The position numbers were made by a program, and so were the translations under genes. Under the pieces are notes generated by a model, which saw only the letters and a program-made list of their open reading frames with translations, did not search any database and was not told where the DNA came from. This document shows, piece after piece, positions 47,460 through 59,346 of a stretch of DNA of 64,000 nucleotides; within the stretch, counting starts at the first letter, position 1; each line of letters opens with the position of its first letter. This DNA comes from Morella rubra (lineage: Eukaryota; Streptophyta; Magnoliopsida; Fagales; Myricaceae), in assembly GCA_003952965.2 (NCBI GenBank), contig CM025855.1, forward strand, positions 7,399,419 to 7,463,418. The letters run 5' to 3'.

Positions 47460-50266
47460 CTTTCTTGGTTTAGATAAATTCTAGGACACAGAAATACTGA
47501 GACAAAGCCACCAATAAGTTTAAGGGCATCATAGCATTCCATGCTCTTCACTGTGGAGGAATTTCTTTGTTCATGTCGTCCCAAGGCAATGGGCCTCTGA
47601 CTCTTTTTCTGCTTCATTCATTCTTACCTGACTCGATGTGCTTCATAAGGTGATTGGATTATATGAAGTTGTTGCAGAATCTGTTAAATGTTTCTCAAAG
47701 ATGGAACTGTATTTTCCCTTGTAAAAATTTTAAAGCAATCTTCACGGTAAAGATTTGAGACTTTCGAAATCTGTTTAAAGATTTTCTACATGATCTTTCA
47801 AAGTTTCCCTGTCACATTTTAAAGAACTCAGAATCCGGCACGGCAGCCCATTCTGATGTTCTGCATGTTGCTACTTCTGCTTTAGAGTACACTGTTTCCT
47901 TTGTCGGAGCCTTTTGCTTTTACTCGAGTCTTATTTTAGTAGGTTATGCTTCATAGTTGAGTTGTGATCTGTTTCCTATCAGAACTAATGCACCTTAAAT
48001 TAATTTAAAAGTACTATAGCCCGCAACCATGATTAAAAAAGTTATTAAGAAGCTGTCCATGGTTGTTTTTTTAGTGTACAGGGTTGGAATTAGCAATAAA
48101 TTCTACTTTAATTCAATTAAGACTTTAAGTCACCGGCTCAGTCAATTACTTGTAGTCTGATCTACATTCTACAGATCCTTCCTTTGTTTCTTTTGGGAGA
48201 TTCATGGGCTTTGCCGGATTTGCTCCTCTCCCCAAGGACACAATTACTTATTCATATCCTCTAGACCGAAACAATTGTAATCTGAGGGTTGTTATTTGCT
48301 TTTGCTTTGCAGAAATTCCACCGAGATCTCCCTGCCACACCGGTTTTCGCCTACGGTACATCCAAGGCGACGGCAACCGTCCCTGGTCCAACTATCGTAG
48401 CCCTTCATGGAGTTGATACGTACGTGAGATGGAAAAACCACCTCCCTAAAAAGCACATACTTCCGTGGGATCCCACCATCCCAACAGCCATCCCCATCAA
48501 TATGAAGGGCATCCCTACGGTGGTTCATCTGCACGGCGGCATCCACGAGCCGGAGAGTGATGGGAACGCGGAGTCGTGGTTCACCGCTGGTTTCAAACAA
48601 AGAGGCCCCAAGTGGACCAAGAAAACGTATCGCTACCCCAACCGCCAACACCCCGGAAACCTATGGTACCACGATCATGCCAAGGGATTGACTAGGGTCA
48701 ACCTCCTTGCCGGCTTGATTGGGGCCTACATAATTCGCCACCCTGACGTTGAGGCCCCGCTTGGGCTACCTCACGGCGACGAATTCGATCGGCCGTTGGT
48801 CGTGTTTGATCGCGGCTTTTCCGACGACGGTTCCATATACATGAATGCCACGGGAAACAATCCCTCCATACACCCGCAGTGGCAGCCTGAATATTTTGGT
48901 GACGCCATCATCGTGAATGGCAAAGCCTGGCCACGAATGACGGTGCGACGTCGTAAGTATAGGTTTCGTATTATCAATGCGAGCAACGCTAGATTTTTCA
49001 GATTCTTCTTCACCAACGGCCTGGGATTCATCCACGTGGGATCTGATTCGGCATACCTTGGTGAATCGGCGATCACTAACAAAGTTTTACTGGGCCCATC
49101 CGAGATTTCTGATGTGGTTGTAGACTTCTCCAAGTCAATGACAGACACCGTTATCCTTGCCAACGACGCACCGTATCCCTACCCATCCGGTGACCCGGTC
49201 AACGAACTTAACAGCAAGGTCCTTAAGTTCGTCATCCAAAGGTATCAAGAGTTTGACACGTGGCAAGTTCCCAAGAAACTAATACAGTATCCAAGCCCAG
49301 ATTTGTCCAGCGTGTCACTTACACGGTATATTGCGATGTACGAGTATACGAGCGACGTGGATGAGCCAACACATCTATATTTGAATGGGAAACCGTACGA
49401 GGCACCCGTGACAGAGACGCCGAAAGTGGGAGCCACCGAGGTCTGGAACGTTATAAATCTGACGGAGGATAACCATCCTTTGCACATTCATCTGGGTCTG
49501 TTCGTGACGTTGGATCAGACGGAGCTGGTCAACCTGGAGGAGTTCAAAAGCTGCATGACTGAAATAAACGACGCAGTCAAGTGCCAAGTAAGCAAGTACG
49601 CAGTCGGGAACAAAACAGAAGTGCCGGCTCATGAGAAGGGTTGGAAGAACGTGTTCAAGATGAGACCGGGAGTCGTGACGAGGATTCTCGTGAGGTTTTC
49701 TTACATACATTCGAATGCATCGTATGCTTTTGACGCAACTTCAGAGCCCGGTTACGTATATCATTGCCATGTAAGCGTATTCCCCTCTCTCTTGTCTTTT
49801 CGTTTTATAAATTTTGGTTTCACGGGTCTCCCTCAATTTTCTGGAAAAAGGAGAAGCGTAAAGCTTTTCAGGTCTGTCTTTTGCCTGCCTAACATGTGCA
49901 AGCGGACCAGGGGTGGTCCATTTTATTCCAAAGACGACCTCTCCTTTAAGCTGATGTGTGGAGAGAAAAAAAAAAAAGTTGCATTGAGTGGCTATTATAT
50001 ATTTGAACTTATATCTTAGTTAGCGCTGTTTTCGCATGATGACAGAGCAAATTTTAGAGAGACTAACTGGTCCATTGTCTAATCTACACTATCAGGGGTC
50101 TCCATTGCCACTTGAGCTATCCGGGTGGGTGCAGGGTTGCACTTTCCTTAGATAGCATCACAATGTTTAAGAAAAGTTTTGCCCTTCAATTTGTGTGTGT
50201 GTTTGTGTGCAGATTTTGGATCACGAAGACAATGTGATGATGAGGCCGTTAAAATTTTACACTTGA
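47162..50266 (+). CDS. LPR1: LPR1-like multicopper oxidase
   Basis: Exons 47162-47380, 48313-49770 and 50213-50266 join in frame to give 576 residues, close to the family's usual length. The start at 47162 gives a hydrophobic signal peptide (WLSNLLISFSILGLLCTSWA); an in-frame ATG at 47093 would bury it. Copper ligand motifs are all present: HLHGG near residue 150, WYHDH, HPLHIHLG, and YHCH at the end of exon 2 completed by ILDHEDNVMMRP in exon 3. Other landmarks are FHRDLPATPVFAYG, VPGPTI and YFGDAIIVNGKAWP. In Arabidopsis, LPR1 and LPR2 are ferroxidases of the secretory pathway and cell wall that, with the P5-type ATPase PDR2, adjust root meristem growth to low phosphate in an iron-dependent way. 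The gene appears intact and lies between two CACTA elements. Whether it is LPR1 or LPR2 cannot be told. Confidence 0.93.
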
Positions 50267-52119
50267 TATTAATAACCGAAGATATTTCACATAAAGATCC
50301 CTTCGGCAATGCGTGTTGATTGCTAATGTAAGTCGTTCCCACTATAGTTTGAATGCTGTAGACCAACTTTTTAAAGTTAATTATACCAATTTGCTTTTTA
50401 GATCTTTAACCTTTTCCTTGTGTTGTTGCAGGATCATGGTTCATCACTTTGAATCATCAAGAAATAAGAGTGTTTTGTGGTTGGGTTCTTCTTTTTGGCG
50501 ACGAAAAATTAGAAGTGTGGAGTTTGTTTCACACTGGAGATCATGTGTAAAGATGACCACAAAGCAACATGTTATAAGGGTACTATCGACAGTTTGTCCC
50601 ATGTAGAATGCGGTATAGTTTAAAGTGGGGACATTAGCTGTCGAATAGTTTGGAACTTTAGACCTTGTGGATGTCAAATACTTCAATGTCGCTTGCCCAA
50701 AAAACAAAACAAAAAAGGCTGCAATGGCAGAAAAGGACGTACGGCATGTGCTGGCCAGGCAATGCGTGCTCGTTCATTGTCCTTGTTTTGATCAATGCTG
50801 TTCACACCAATTAGCAGTACATGCAGGGGCATTTCTGATGCAGATCTCATTTTTCGAAGTACCTGACGGCTCGCTTTTCTTATCCGTATTAGAACGCAAA
50901 TCTCCAATGCCAACGGCTTTCTTCTTCTATATGTTCTTGAAATCCATAATTTTAACAGAGAGCTTGAAAGTTGTGATGGGATCAGGTGCTCCTTGAAGAA
51001 CTTGGAACATGACAACATGCATGGTCAAGGTAATTTCGTTCTGGAACTTCGGAAATTTTCAGATTTTTTTTTGAGGGAAAAGGTTGTCAAGGGAATTCCT
51101 AATTATTAATTGATAACCTCGCTACAAGAGGAAAAGGTACTACTCCCATTTAATGCCATGCTATTCCAAAAGTTTATTCCATTTTAAAATGAAAAGAATC
51201 ATGGGTGGGCAGGCACAATCATTTCCTATGTGATGGACCAATAGCACTATTAAATGGAACTTCTTTAATTCGACCTATGGCTCTGCAGAAGAATTAACTT
51301 GCGCAACTAAATTTAATGCCTTACGTAACTTGGCCCTACGCATTATTAGATCTAGGCTGCTAGCACATTTACTTCAGATTCAAAAAAGACCCCGACGGGC
51401 CCGTTGGACTTGGGCATACCCTGTTCTGTTCTCTTTCGGCCAAAAATACTAATATCATGTTTTGTGACGGTGCATCTGCAGGAAAAATAGTAGTGTGTGT
51501 ACGGAATCAAATTTCAGTTGGTGGACCTCAAAGGCCGGCAAAATATTTACTTTTACAAATTTCGTGCCCGAAAATTTCATCATTGTTGTTTACTTTGTTA
51601 TCCATTATATGGTAATTAGTAGTGTTCTTATAAGATAACAAAGACCATCTGGCCGCGTATTTGTCACTCTCAGTGTCCGTATTTATCCCTAAGCTCTTTT
51701 TATAATAATAGAATACTTAAAAAAAGCAAGATCACCACACGATATCTTCCTAAATGCTCGAATGACCAAAATGTCTTTATTGAACTCTCTTTATAGTAAT
51801 AAAATGCTCCAATCTGTGCCTTATAGGATCCTAAAATGTTGAGTTTTTGGTCACCTTTCAAATAATTTAACATGCATGTACTTCTACTCTACTCAAAGAG
51901 TGCATTATGTAAAGAAAACTCAAACAAAATCATTAAGGATGACTCAAACTTTATGTTTTCCATCCTTGTTTAACATCCAAGGTGTTTATAACCCTAGATT
52001 TGGCCACACATGCATTTATTTAAGACAAATTCTTTCAAATGACTTTGGACATCTTCATATTACAAGGAAATGACAGATTTTGCAACCAAAAAGTTTCATT
52101 TTTACATTCTAAATGACAC
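50267..52119. other. 3' flank of the LPR1-like gene and intergenic DNA
   Basis: The first few hundred bases probably include the 3' untranslated region. Open frames around 50313-51018 on both strands show no motif or splice structure I can support. The remainder is AT-rich and unrecognised. Confidence 0.4.
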
Positions 52120-54070
52120 TATCACTACAAAAAAAATGACTTATATCGGCGGTCAAAAAATGCCGTTAAAGACCAAATAAAAGCCGCAATAACGTTAGCG
52201 GCATTTTTTATAGCGGCGTTTGAGTACGCTGCTGTATATGCGTCGGCATACGGTTATAGTAGCTTTATAGGAAAACGCGGGTGCAAAGGGAGACCTGTAG
52301 CGGCGGTCACATAGCAGCGGTTATGACCATTATTAATGACCCGAGACGATTTTTTTGTATTTTTTGGCAACATTTCTCTGAACGCCGCTAAATATATTTT
52401 CTACCGTTTAAAAAACACTGCTGTAGACCCATTAGCATTTTATAAAGCGCTGCTACATCATTTTTCGCTAGTGTTTCATAAACGCCGATGTAACGCCCCT
52501 CCCTTGTATATTCCACTTGTTTTGATGTATAATATATAGAGCTATAGTATATAGTGCTCATGTGAAATTTTTCTTACTTGCACTTACATTCACGAGGGTA
52601 ATTGGGCTGATAGGGTAAACGCTGCTATAGCGCATATCGGCAGCACTTTTGAAACGCTGTTATAGCTCGATCTTGTCTTGCATTTGAATATCTACAACGG
52701 CGTTTCTAATCACTGCCAAAAACTTTTTTTATGTTTTTTTTCCCCTCCCCTGCAATGCAAATTTTAAGGCAATTGATGTAAAAAGATAAGCAAATGTGTA
52801 ATAAAACAAAATCTATTACATATCGACTAAATAACCATGTCTTACAAATAATAAACTAAAAGTTTGTAAGTAGTCCAAAAAGTAACAAGTAATGACATGA
52901 TTTGTCAATCGCCTAGAAAAAAAGGAAAAAAGAAAAAGAAAAGGACATTTAACAACAAATAACTATTACTTTAATCCTTAGCAGCCCTAGCTTTGTCTGC
53001 ATTGTCGTCACTAGCACTAGCTCCAGCACCAGCATTGGCTGCAATTGCAATATTGAAAAATTAACAAACAGTAATATTTTGAACAAAGATAAAGGAAAAT
53101 TAATGAATACAAACACAAGAGCTTAGTACACATTGGAGGACAAAAGTAATCTTACCATCAACTGTTACACAGTGAAGGAGTAACATATTTTTTTTCCAGC
53201 TTTTCCCAATGTATAAGTAGTCCATTTCTTGATCATATATGAGATTATAGAGCATCAGAATAAAATACAAAATAACACAAAAGGTTGAGTGTCCTTTCTG
53301 AAATAGGAGATGACTTCCCAATGTTTTACCAAAGCCGGCCAGCCCAGGGAAATTGGTGTAATCACTTTTCACACAAGAAAAAAAAAACACGCAAAACATT
53401 CGAGGATATTAATTCTAGAATGTAGTTTTCAATGCCTAGAATACTTTGTCACTATCTAGCAAGGTCACAACTGACAAGTATTTCTTGTCATGAATTTCAG
53501 AGAGACCTACTTAAGATTGATTTTGCACATAGATGCACACAGCTATACATAGGTTCATAAGTATGTCTATGAATGTGCATGTGTGTAGGTAGAACAATTT
53601 GTGATTCGAATCTTCAACCAAAAAGATGCCAGACGGAAATCATAATGAGAGTGAACATATATAAATGATCGAGATTAAAAGTACCTACGTAGGTCAAGAT
53701 GGAGGAAATATACAAACTTGGTAATTGTATCCTCTGAAATAGATCACCATGCCTTTATTTAAACAATAATCTAAGTAATGCACATACTATCATTGATAAA
53801 CGCCTTAATGTAATCCCTAAATATAAGATTTTTGCTTTGTGGAGGAGACACAGTTTTGCAAGGACTATCACAAAATCTCTTCAAGAATATAATAGCCAAA
53901 AAGACATTATAATCCGGCACTTATGGATGTAAATATTGTCGTGTTAATAATGCTTGTCCACTGTAATTGCAGATTATAGAAAATTTTAATAAGACTTCCT
54001 GTTTTATGATTTGACACAAGGCATTTTAAGGATAACAATAAATAAATACAAACACGATCATATTTACATC

Positions 54071-54657
54071 CTTCTGTGTGATCCAAATACTATCTAGGCA
54101 TTACTTGTTACAGTATTTGTGGCCAGAGATGTGTGAATGGAGCTCTGACATCATTAAAATTCTTTTGTAGCACTTAGCGAGACATTCTTAGTGAAAAATA
54201 TAGAGGGGAAGCTTTGAAAGGTGTGGGATGGAAGCAAAGTTATTTATAATTTTGCCCGGGTGCAACTGCTATAGGGTAGAGAAGATTATTGGCTCTCCTG
54301 CATCTTTGTTTGCTCCCCTCCTACATCTTGGGCTTCTACTTATTATTTTAAGGTTGAAAAAAGAAGAAGAAGAAGTGCTATACCAAAATCCTATGATTCT
54401 AAGGGTTGCAACTAAAGCCTTATGGACGTCTTGTCAAGTTATATCAAAGCTTTTATGATTTGCCTGTGCTGCATAGAGAAAAGTTATATCTCCTGTGTTG
54501 GTTGATCACTAATTTATTAATTTCTTGTTAATTCTTAATTATGTAAATATTTGGCCGTTTGAAGCATTTCCAGAATGCAATTCAAATTCACTGAAAAATA
54601 TTATTGCAATTCAACTCAAATTATTAATGCCTGGATAGTATTTGGATCACACAGAAG
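54071..54657. repeat. 587-bp segment with 33-bp inverted ends, in a TNPA intron
   Basis: The ends cttctgtgtgatccaaatac (54071) and its complement (to 54657) form a 33-base inverted repeat with one mismatch. The interior is AT-rich without coding sequence. It may be a MITE, but no target duplication was found. Outside it, the words around the splice donor (ttaccatcaa, with ggacaaaag and tagtacaca) occur on both sides, at 53120-53165 and 54660-54700. Confidence 0.65.
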
Positions 54658-56339
54658 AAACTAGTACACACTTAAGGACAAAAGTATCTTACCATCAAGT
54701 GTTGCTCCTAGATCATTTGTGCTTGCATGAGCTGATCGAGGAATTGACGGAACTTGTTTGGGATGGGCCACATTTTGTGCATCACGGTTTACCTACAAAA
54801 GTAAAACAGACAATTAACTAAGAAAATACATAAATAGAATTAATACTGATTATGTGAGAGTAAATCAATAAATTACTGCTAGGGCTTGCACAAAGGATTG
54901 CATTGTAGATTGCAGAGATTGAATTGTAGATTGAAGAGATTGAGTTGTAGATTCAAGAGAATCAATTTTATTCTGCATCTGATTTTGCTTGTCCAAGAGC
55001 TGCTTTACACTAAAGCATGACTGATTCAAGATTATGCACGTGTTGGTAGAGTTGGATGAAGGAGTGGGTCCTAGTCCAACGCCTCGAATGCGACCATGTT
55101 GTTCTGGACCGAGAACTTGTGCATATGCGTCAGACGGTGACCAATTGATTGTGCCTTCCGTTCGAGATTGCCTCGAGGGTTGTGAGGTTGCTGACTCATT
55201 GCATAAAATCTCCTCAATTTGCCGTTGAAAGAATAGAATATACAGTTAAATTATCAATTAAAATTTGTTGATTCAAAGTGAAATTGATGTAATAGTAACA
55301 TACTATTTTCTCTGCTGCATCAACATTCATTGGAGTCCCATAAGAACGTGAATGCACAGTTTTGTACAATACTGTTCGATCAATAGCAATCTGTTTCTCT
55401 TTCTCCTACATCAAAAACATCATATAGAATGATATTTAATTACTATATATGAATCCTAATAATAAAAACTATACCAGTAAACAAATGAAGTAAATCCTAC
55501 GTACCATCTCGTAAGTATGACGTACAAAGCTTCGAGATCCTTCAGTGTGCAGGGAGGTTTGGAGTGAACTACTTTGTTTGCCCCTTTGACTTCGAACCTA
55601 CATGAATACCAAGACATTGGAAATTAATAATTTAATTCTATACATAATATCCAAAATACAAAGAAATAAGCTCCTACCCGTCCTGTAGCAGAGAATAAAA
55701 AATCAACTATATTGTAAAATTGCTCCAAATTAACGTTTGATGGAGCTCGACTTTTCACCTCTTGAGGCATCATGGCCTCATCGAAATGTCTCTCCTTCAA
55801 AAGACATTTATGGTTTCTCCACTTTTCTCCCAAGTCTTTGAAGAAGCATCATTTGACGACATCCCCCATTGGACCCTCGAGGATGACAAATCGCTTTTGC
55901 AAAATATACTTAAGAGTGAGGTGCGTTAATTATTAAACTTATATAAGTGCATTTCAAGTACTATGAATAAAATTAGGTATACCGTCATGATATTCCAGCA
56001 ATCCTCTTTTGCAGCCATAGGGACTCTACGTCAATCGTTACATCTAAAGGAATTAGATTGCTTACACAGGTAATGGAACCCGCGAATTGGCCAAAAACAC
56101 CTCCTTCAACACCTACAGGCTGACCCATGTTATTAAACTGTGTGGGTATCAGTTCTCCTTCTTCTAAATTCCACACCTCAGCCATGCGCGTAGCACCGCA
56201 CGCTTTACGAACTCGAGCATCTTCTGCATATTTAAGAAGTGAAATTAAAACCACTAATTTACAAGTAAAAAAGTATCACTATTGTGGTTTTTAACATACG
56301 ATGCGTTTCGTTATCGTTCGAAGGTGATGGTACCGTAGG

Positions 56340-57077
56340 TATGGGTGGTTAACGGTAGTGTAGGTGACGGTTTGGCGAAAACTGTCACCGCAATTGACGG
56401 AATCACATAATTGACACCGCCACCGCACCGCTAAGGCACAATAACCGGTGACGGTATTAACGGTAATGGTTATACATAACCGCTTAAACCGAATAACCGT
56501 TAGGCCAAAAAAAAAAAAAATTTGGCTTTTCATTTTTTTTTCACTGTTTTGGCTGTTTTCCTTGGATTTTTTTGGACCTTTAAGACCATTTGATGCCTAC
56601 AACAAATATAATCATTCAAATATCATAACCTGTTTAAATTTCCAACATAATATCATAACATATCAAATGGACAAATATCATAACCTATTCAAACATAATA
56701 TCATAATCATTAATAATCATAACAAATATAATAAGCTGTCCAAAAGTCCAACATAATATCATATTCAAACAAAAGACTAAAGTCAATAAAAGTGTCCAAC
56801 AATGTGACATAAACCAACTAAAATATTCCAACAAAAGCCCAACAAAAGTATGTCACATAATTAATAATCATCTTAAGTCTCAATTAGGGGGTTAACGGTA
56901 GTGTAGGTGACAGTTTGGCGAAAACCGTCACCGACCGTCAAAATTGACGGAATCACATATTTGACACTGCTACCGCACCGCTAAGGCACAATAACCGCCC
57001 TTGTCGGTTACGGTACCGGTAGCGGTGGCGGTTTTAGCGGTTAAAACTGCCACCACTGGTAAAAATGAGCACCCCTA
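56340..57077. mobile_element. Non-autonomous hAT element with perfect 8-bp duplication
   Basis: It starts TATGGGTGGTTAACGG at 56340 and ends, read from the other strand, TAGGGGTGCTCATTTTTACC at 57077. ACCGTAGG flanks it exactly on both sides (56332-56339 and 57078-57085). Removing the element and one flank copy restores the reading SSEQPTVPSPSNDNETH of the host TNPA-like exon. The interior has no transposase. About 110 bases at the left end (56349-56455) recur directly at 56888-56998, beginning with a second terminus-like TAGGGGGTTAACGG at 56885. Confidence 0.92.
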
Positions 57078-57356
57078 ACCGTAGGTTGTTCTGATGATAT
57101 TCCTATAGATGTTGGAGGAGCTGCTTGTGAACAGCGTCTATAGGCGGCGTAACTTGTTGTGAAGATGAGGCTATAGGCGACGTAGGTGGTTGTGATGAAG
57201 ATGAGCCTATATTCGTAGACTGAATCGTCCTGAACCTCTTCCTCGTCATTGTACCTACACAATAAACTGTAGTTATTAATATTACATTGCTTCATTGCAT
57301 AATCAGATATCAGTATTAATTAACATTGGAAATATCAATCTACAAATTATATGAAA

Positions 57357-59346
57357 TTAGTCACATACCATAGGTACGTCCTGAGGTATATCTACTGTTG
57401 TTCCTTCCACATCATTTCTAAACCACGTCAAATTATCATCATGTACATCCTCAGGAACTTGCTCAATGTTGAAATTATAAGGCTCATTTTCACAATAGTC
57501 ATCCACCTCGTCATCAAACATTTTATGGCCATTACCAACGTCAAACACATCTCTTGGTTTGGTCTTGACAACTACTTCCCAATTTGGATGCCTTTCATTA
57601 GATACGTAGTATACTTGAGATGCTTGTGATGCCAAGATGAACGGATCATCACTTAATCGCTCTCCAGTATGCACTAAACGCGAAAAATTAACAAGTTCAA
57701 ATCCAAACTCATCAACTTTATATCCCCTACCAATAGTTGTGTCAATCCAATCACATTTGAATAGTACAAAACATTCATCAAAATAGTTTAACTCAATGAT
57801 ACTAATTCGCCCGTAATATGTGGTGCCCCCTTCAACAGTCACACAAACTCCACTATTTTGAGTTGTTTTGCCATTTCATTATCTTTTGAAATCATACATT
57901 ACATACATATCGCTGAATGATCTAGCTTCGGGGTTTGACCTTTAGCAAGCCATCGAACTCTATTTGGAAGTCATGCTCCTTTCATCGTCCATATTTTGTC
58001 CGGAAATCAACTCAACATTAACACTATTTGTAAGTTGTAAGCAATGAAAAACATTTTAAACATAACACATACATAGTTTCGAAACCAACCACAAAATTCA
58101 TCCCTATGCATCTTATCGATGACATAATCTGTTGGTCGACTACTAATTTCTTGCCTTCAATCGATCCTTATGCATTCTGCATCGACAATCTAAAATTAAT
58201 TTACATGTAAACATTAATGAAAGAGTTATAAGTCTAACATCACTTACGTGCGAATTTGATTAACTCATCGCAATTAAAAAGGATATATCGATGAGCCATG
58301 CATATCAAGACTCAACATTTCTTGGTGATCTATTAAAGATCGTTGGGACTGATTTAAATATCTTGAACAAAATGTTAAGCATTCATCTGCTATCCTTCAG
58401 CAATAGAGCAAAGATTTGATGCATGCACCTATTTTGTGCAAAGTTAACATATCTATTGGATACATCTTTGATCTCTTACATTGACTAGTGTAAGATGTCA
58501 AATACACAAAATCCGATGTTTGCTTCGGTAGTCTTGGCCATCGGCGTTGCCTGAATCGTCCATATTTTTCCGGAAATCAACTCAACATTAACACTACTAA
58601 GCACATTTTAAACATAACACATACATAGTCTTGAAACCAACCACAAAATTATCCCTATGCATCTTATCGATGACATAATCTGAAACGATTTCTTGCCTTC
58701 AATCGATCCTTATGCATTCTGCATGGACAATCTAAGAACTTAATTTACATGGCATAAACATTCTTAATAAAAGAGTTATATGTCTAACATCTCTTACGCG
58801 CGAATTTGGATTAACTCATCGCAATTAAAAAGGACATATCGATAAGCTTACATGGTATCAAGACAAATGTAAGAGATTCCTCCCGTGTCTTCTACATTTC
58901 TTGGGGATCTATTAAAGATCGTACTGATTCTAAATATCTTGAACAAAATGTTAGGCATTCATCTGCTATGTATCCTTCAGCAATAGAGCCTTCAGGTGCG
59001 GATTGCGAACATAAGATTTGAAACGCATGCACCTACAGGTGCAAAGAAACCTATGTAACATAGTACCTCTCAATAGGATACATCCACCGAAGTTGAACCG
59101 GTCCACCCATCTTACATTCTCAACTAGATGTACGACCAAGTGCACCATAATAGTAAAAAATAAAGGGGAAATATCCTTTCAAGTTACACAATGTTATATG
59201 AATTTGAGCCTCAAGTCGATCTACGTCCTCTAATTGTAAAGTTTTGGAACAAATTTTTCAAAAGAAACAAGACAATTTGATTAAGGGTTTACAGACGCAT
59301 TCTTTCTCTTCGGAGTCATTGAGAAGTGTGCTGGAGGCAAATACCA
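57357..59346 (-). pseudogene. CACTA TNP2 transposase, C-terminal part, decayed and interrupted
   Basis: Reading the - strand from 59346: LPPAHFSMTPKRKNA, then VHLVENVRWVDRFNFGG and LKSYVRNP belong to DUF4218. A linker follows with HRDEFCGWFRNYV (about 58085-58125). Then DUF4216: NSGVCVTVEGGTTYYGRIS, ECFVLFKCDWIDTTIGRGYK, FGFELVNFSRLVHTGERLSD, QVYYVSNERHPNWEVVVKTK, ending MVCD at 57357. These are the two conserved C-terminal domains of plant CACTA transposases. The catalytic N-terminal half is absent from the window because a hAT element starts at 59355, inside the DUF4218 coding sequence. There are also frame breaks and an internal duplication. The last ~160 codons (57842-57357) remain open. 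Confidence 0.82.
57985..59120. repeat. Imperfect ~570-bp tandem duplication in the TNP2 region
   Basis: The block beginning tcgtccatattttgtccgg at 57985 recurs from 58556, with matching words in the same order: ccaaccacaaaatt, ccctatgcatcttatcgatg, ttgccttcaatcgatcctta, cgcaattaaaaaggacatat, ggatacatc, atcttacatt. The copies differ by many small indels. The coding remnants of TNP2 run through both. Confidence 0.85.

Larger units (their letters stand above)
52985..57249 (-). pseudogene. TNPA/Transposase_24-like gene of the CACTA element, decayed
   Basis: On the - strand exons with good GT-AG borders can be followed. First is the start MTRKRFRTIQST at 57249 with a Ser/Gln/Pro-rich N-terminus, interrupted by a 738-bp hAT insertion and resuming to 56300. 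Next is 56223-55984 (ARVRKACGATRMAEVWN, LEEGELIPTQFNNMGQPVG). Then about 55915-55682 (LGEKWRNHKC, MMPQEVKSRAPSNVN), 55600-55505 (RSQRGKQSS, HTEGSRSFVRHTYEM), 55405-55305, and 55217-54878 (SDAYAQVLGPEQHGRIRG, VGLGPTPSSN, then a repeating LESTTQSLQSTIQSLQST coiled coil). Last are 54793-54693 and a tail near 53040. This is the plant Transposase_24 (Ptta/En/Spm) protein, which binds element ends. It is broken by a frame shift near 57090, the hAT insertion, and an in-frame TGA in VVK-stop-CFFKDLGEK (about 55855). Confidence 0.8.

Noticed and set aside
48292..49163. Several minus-strand open frames across the LPR1-like gene.
   Set aside because: They are antisense shadows of a well-supported coding exon with all copper motifs on the + strand.
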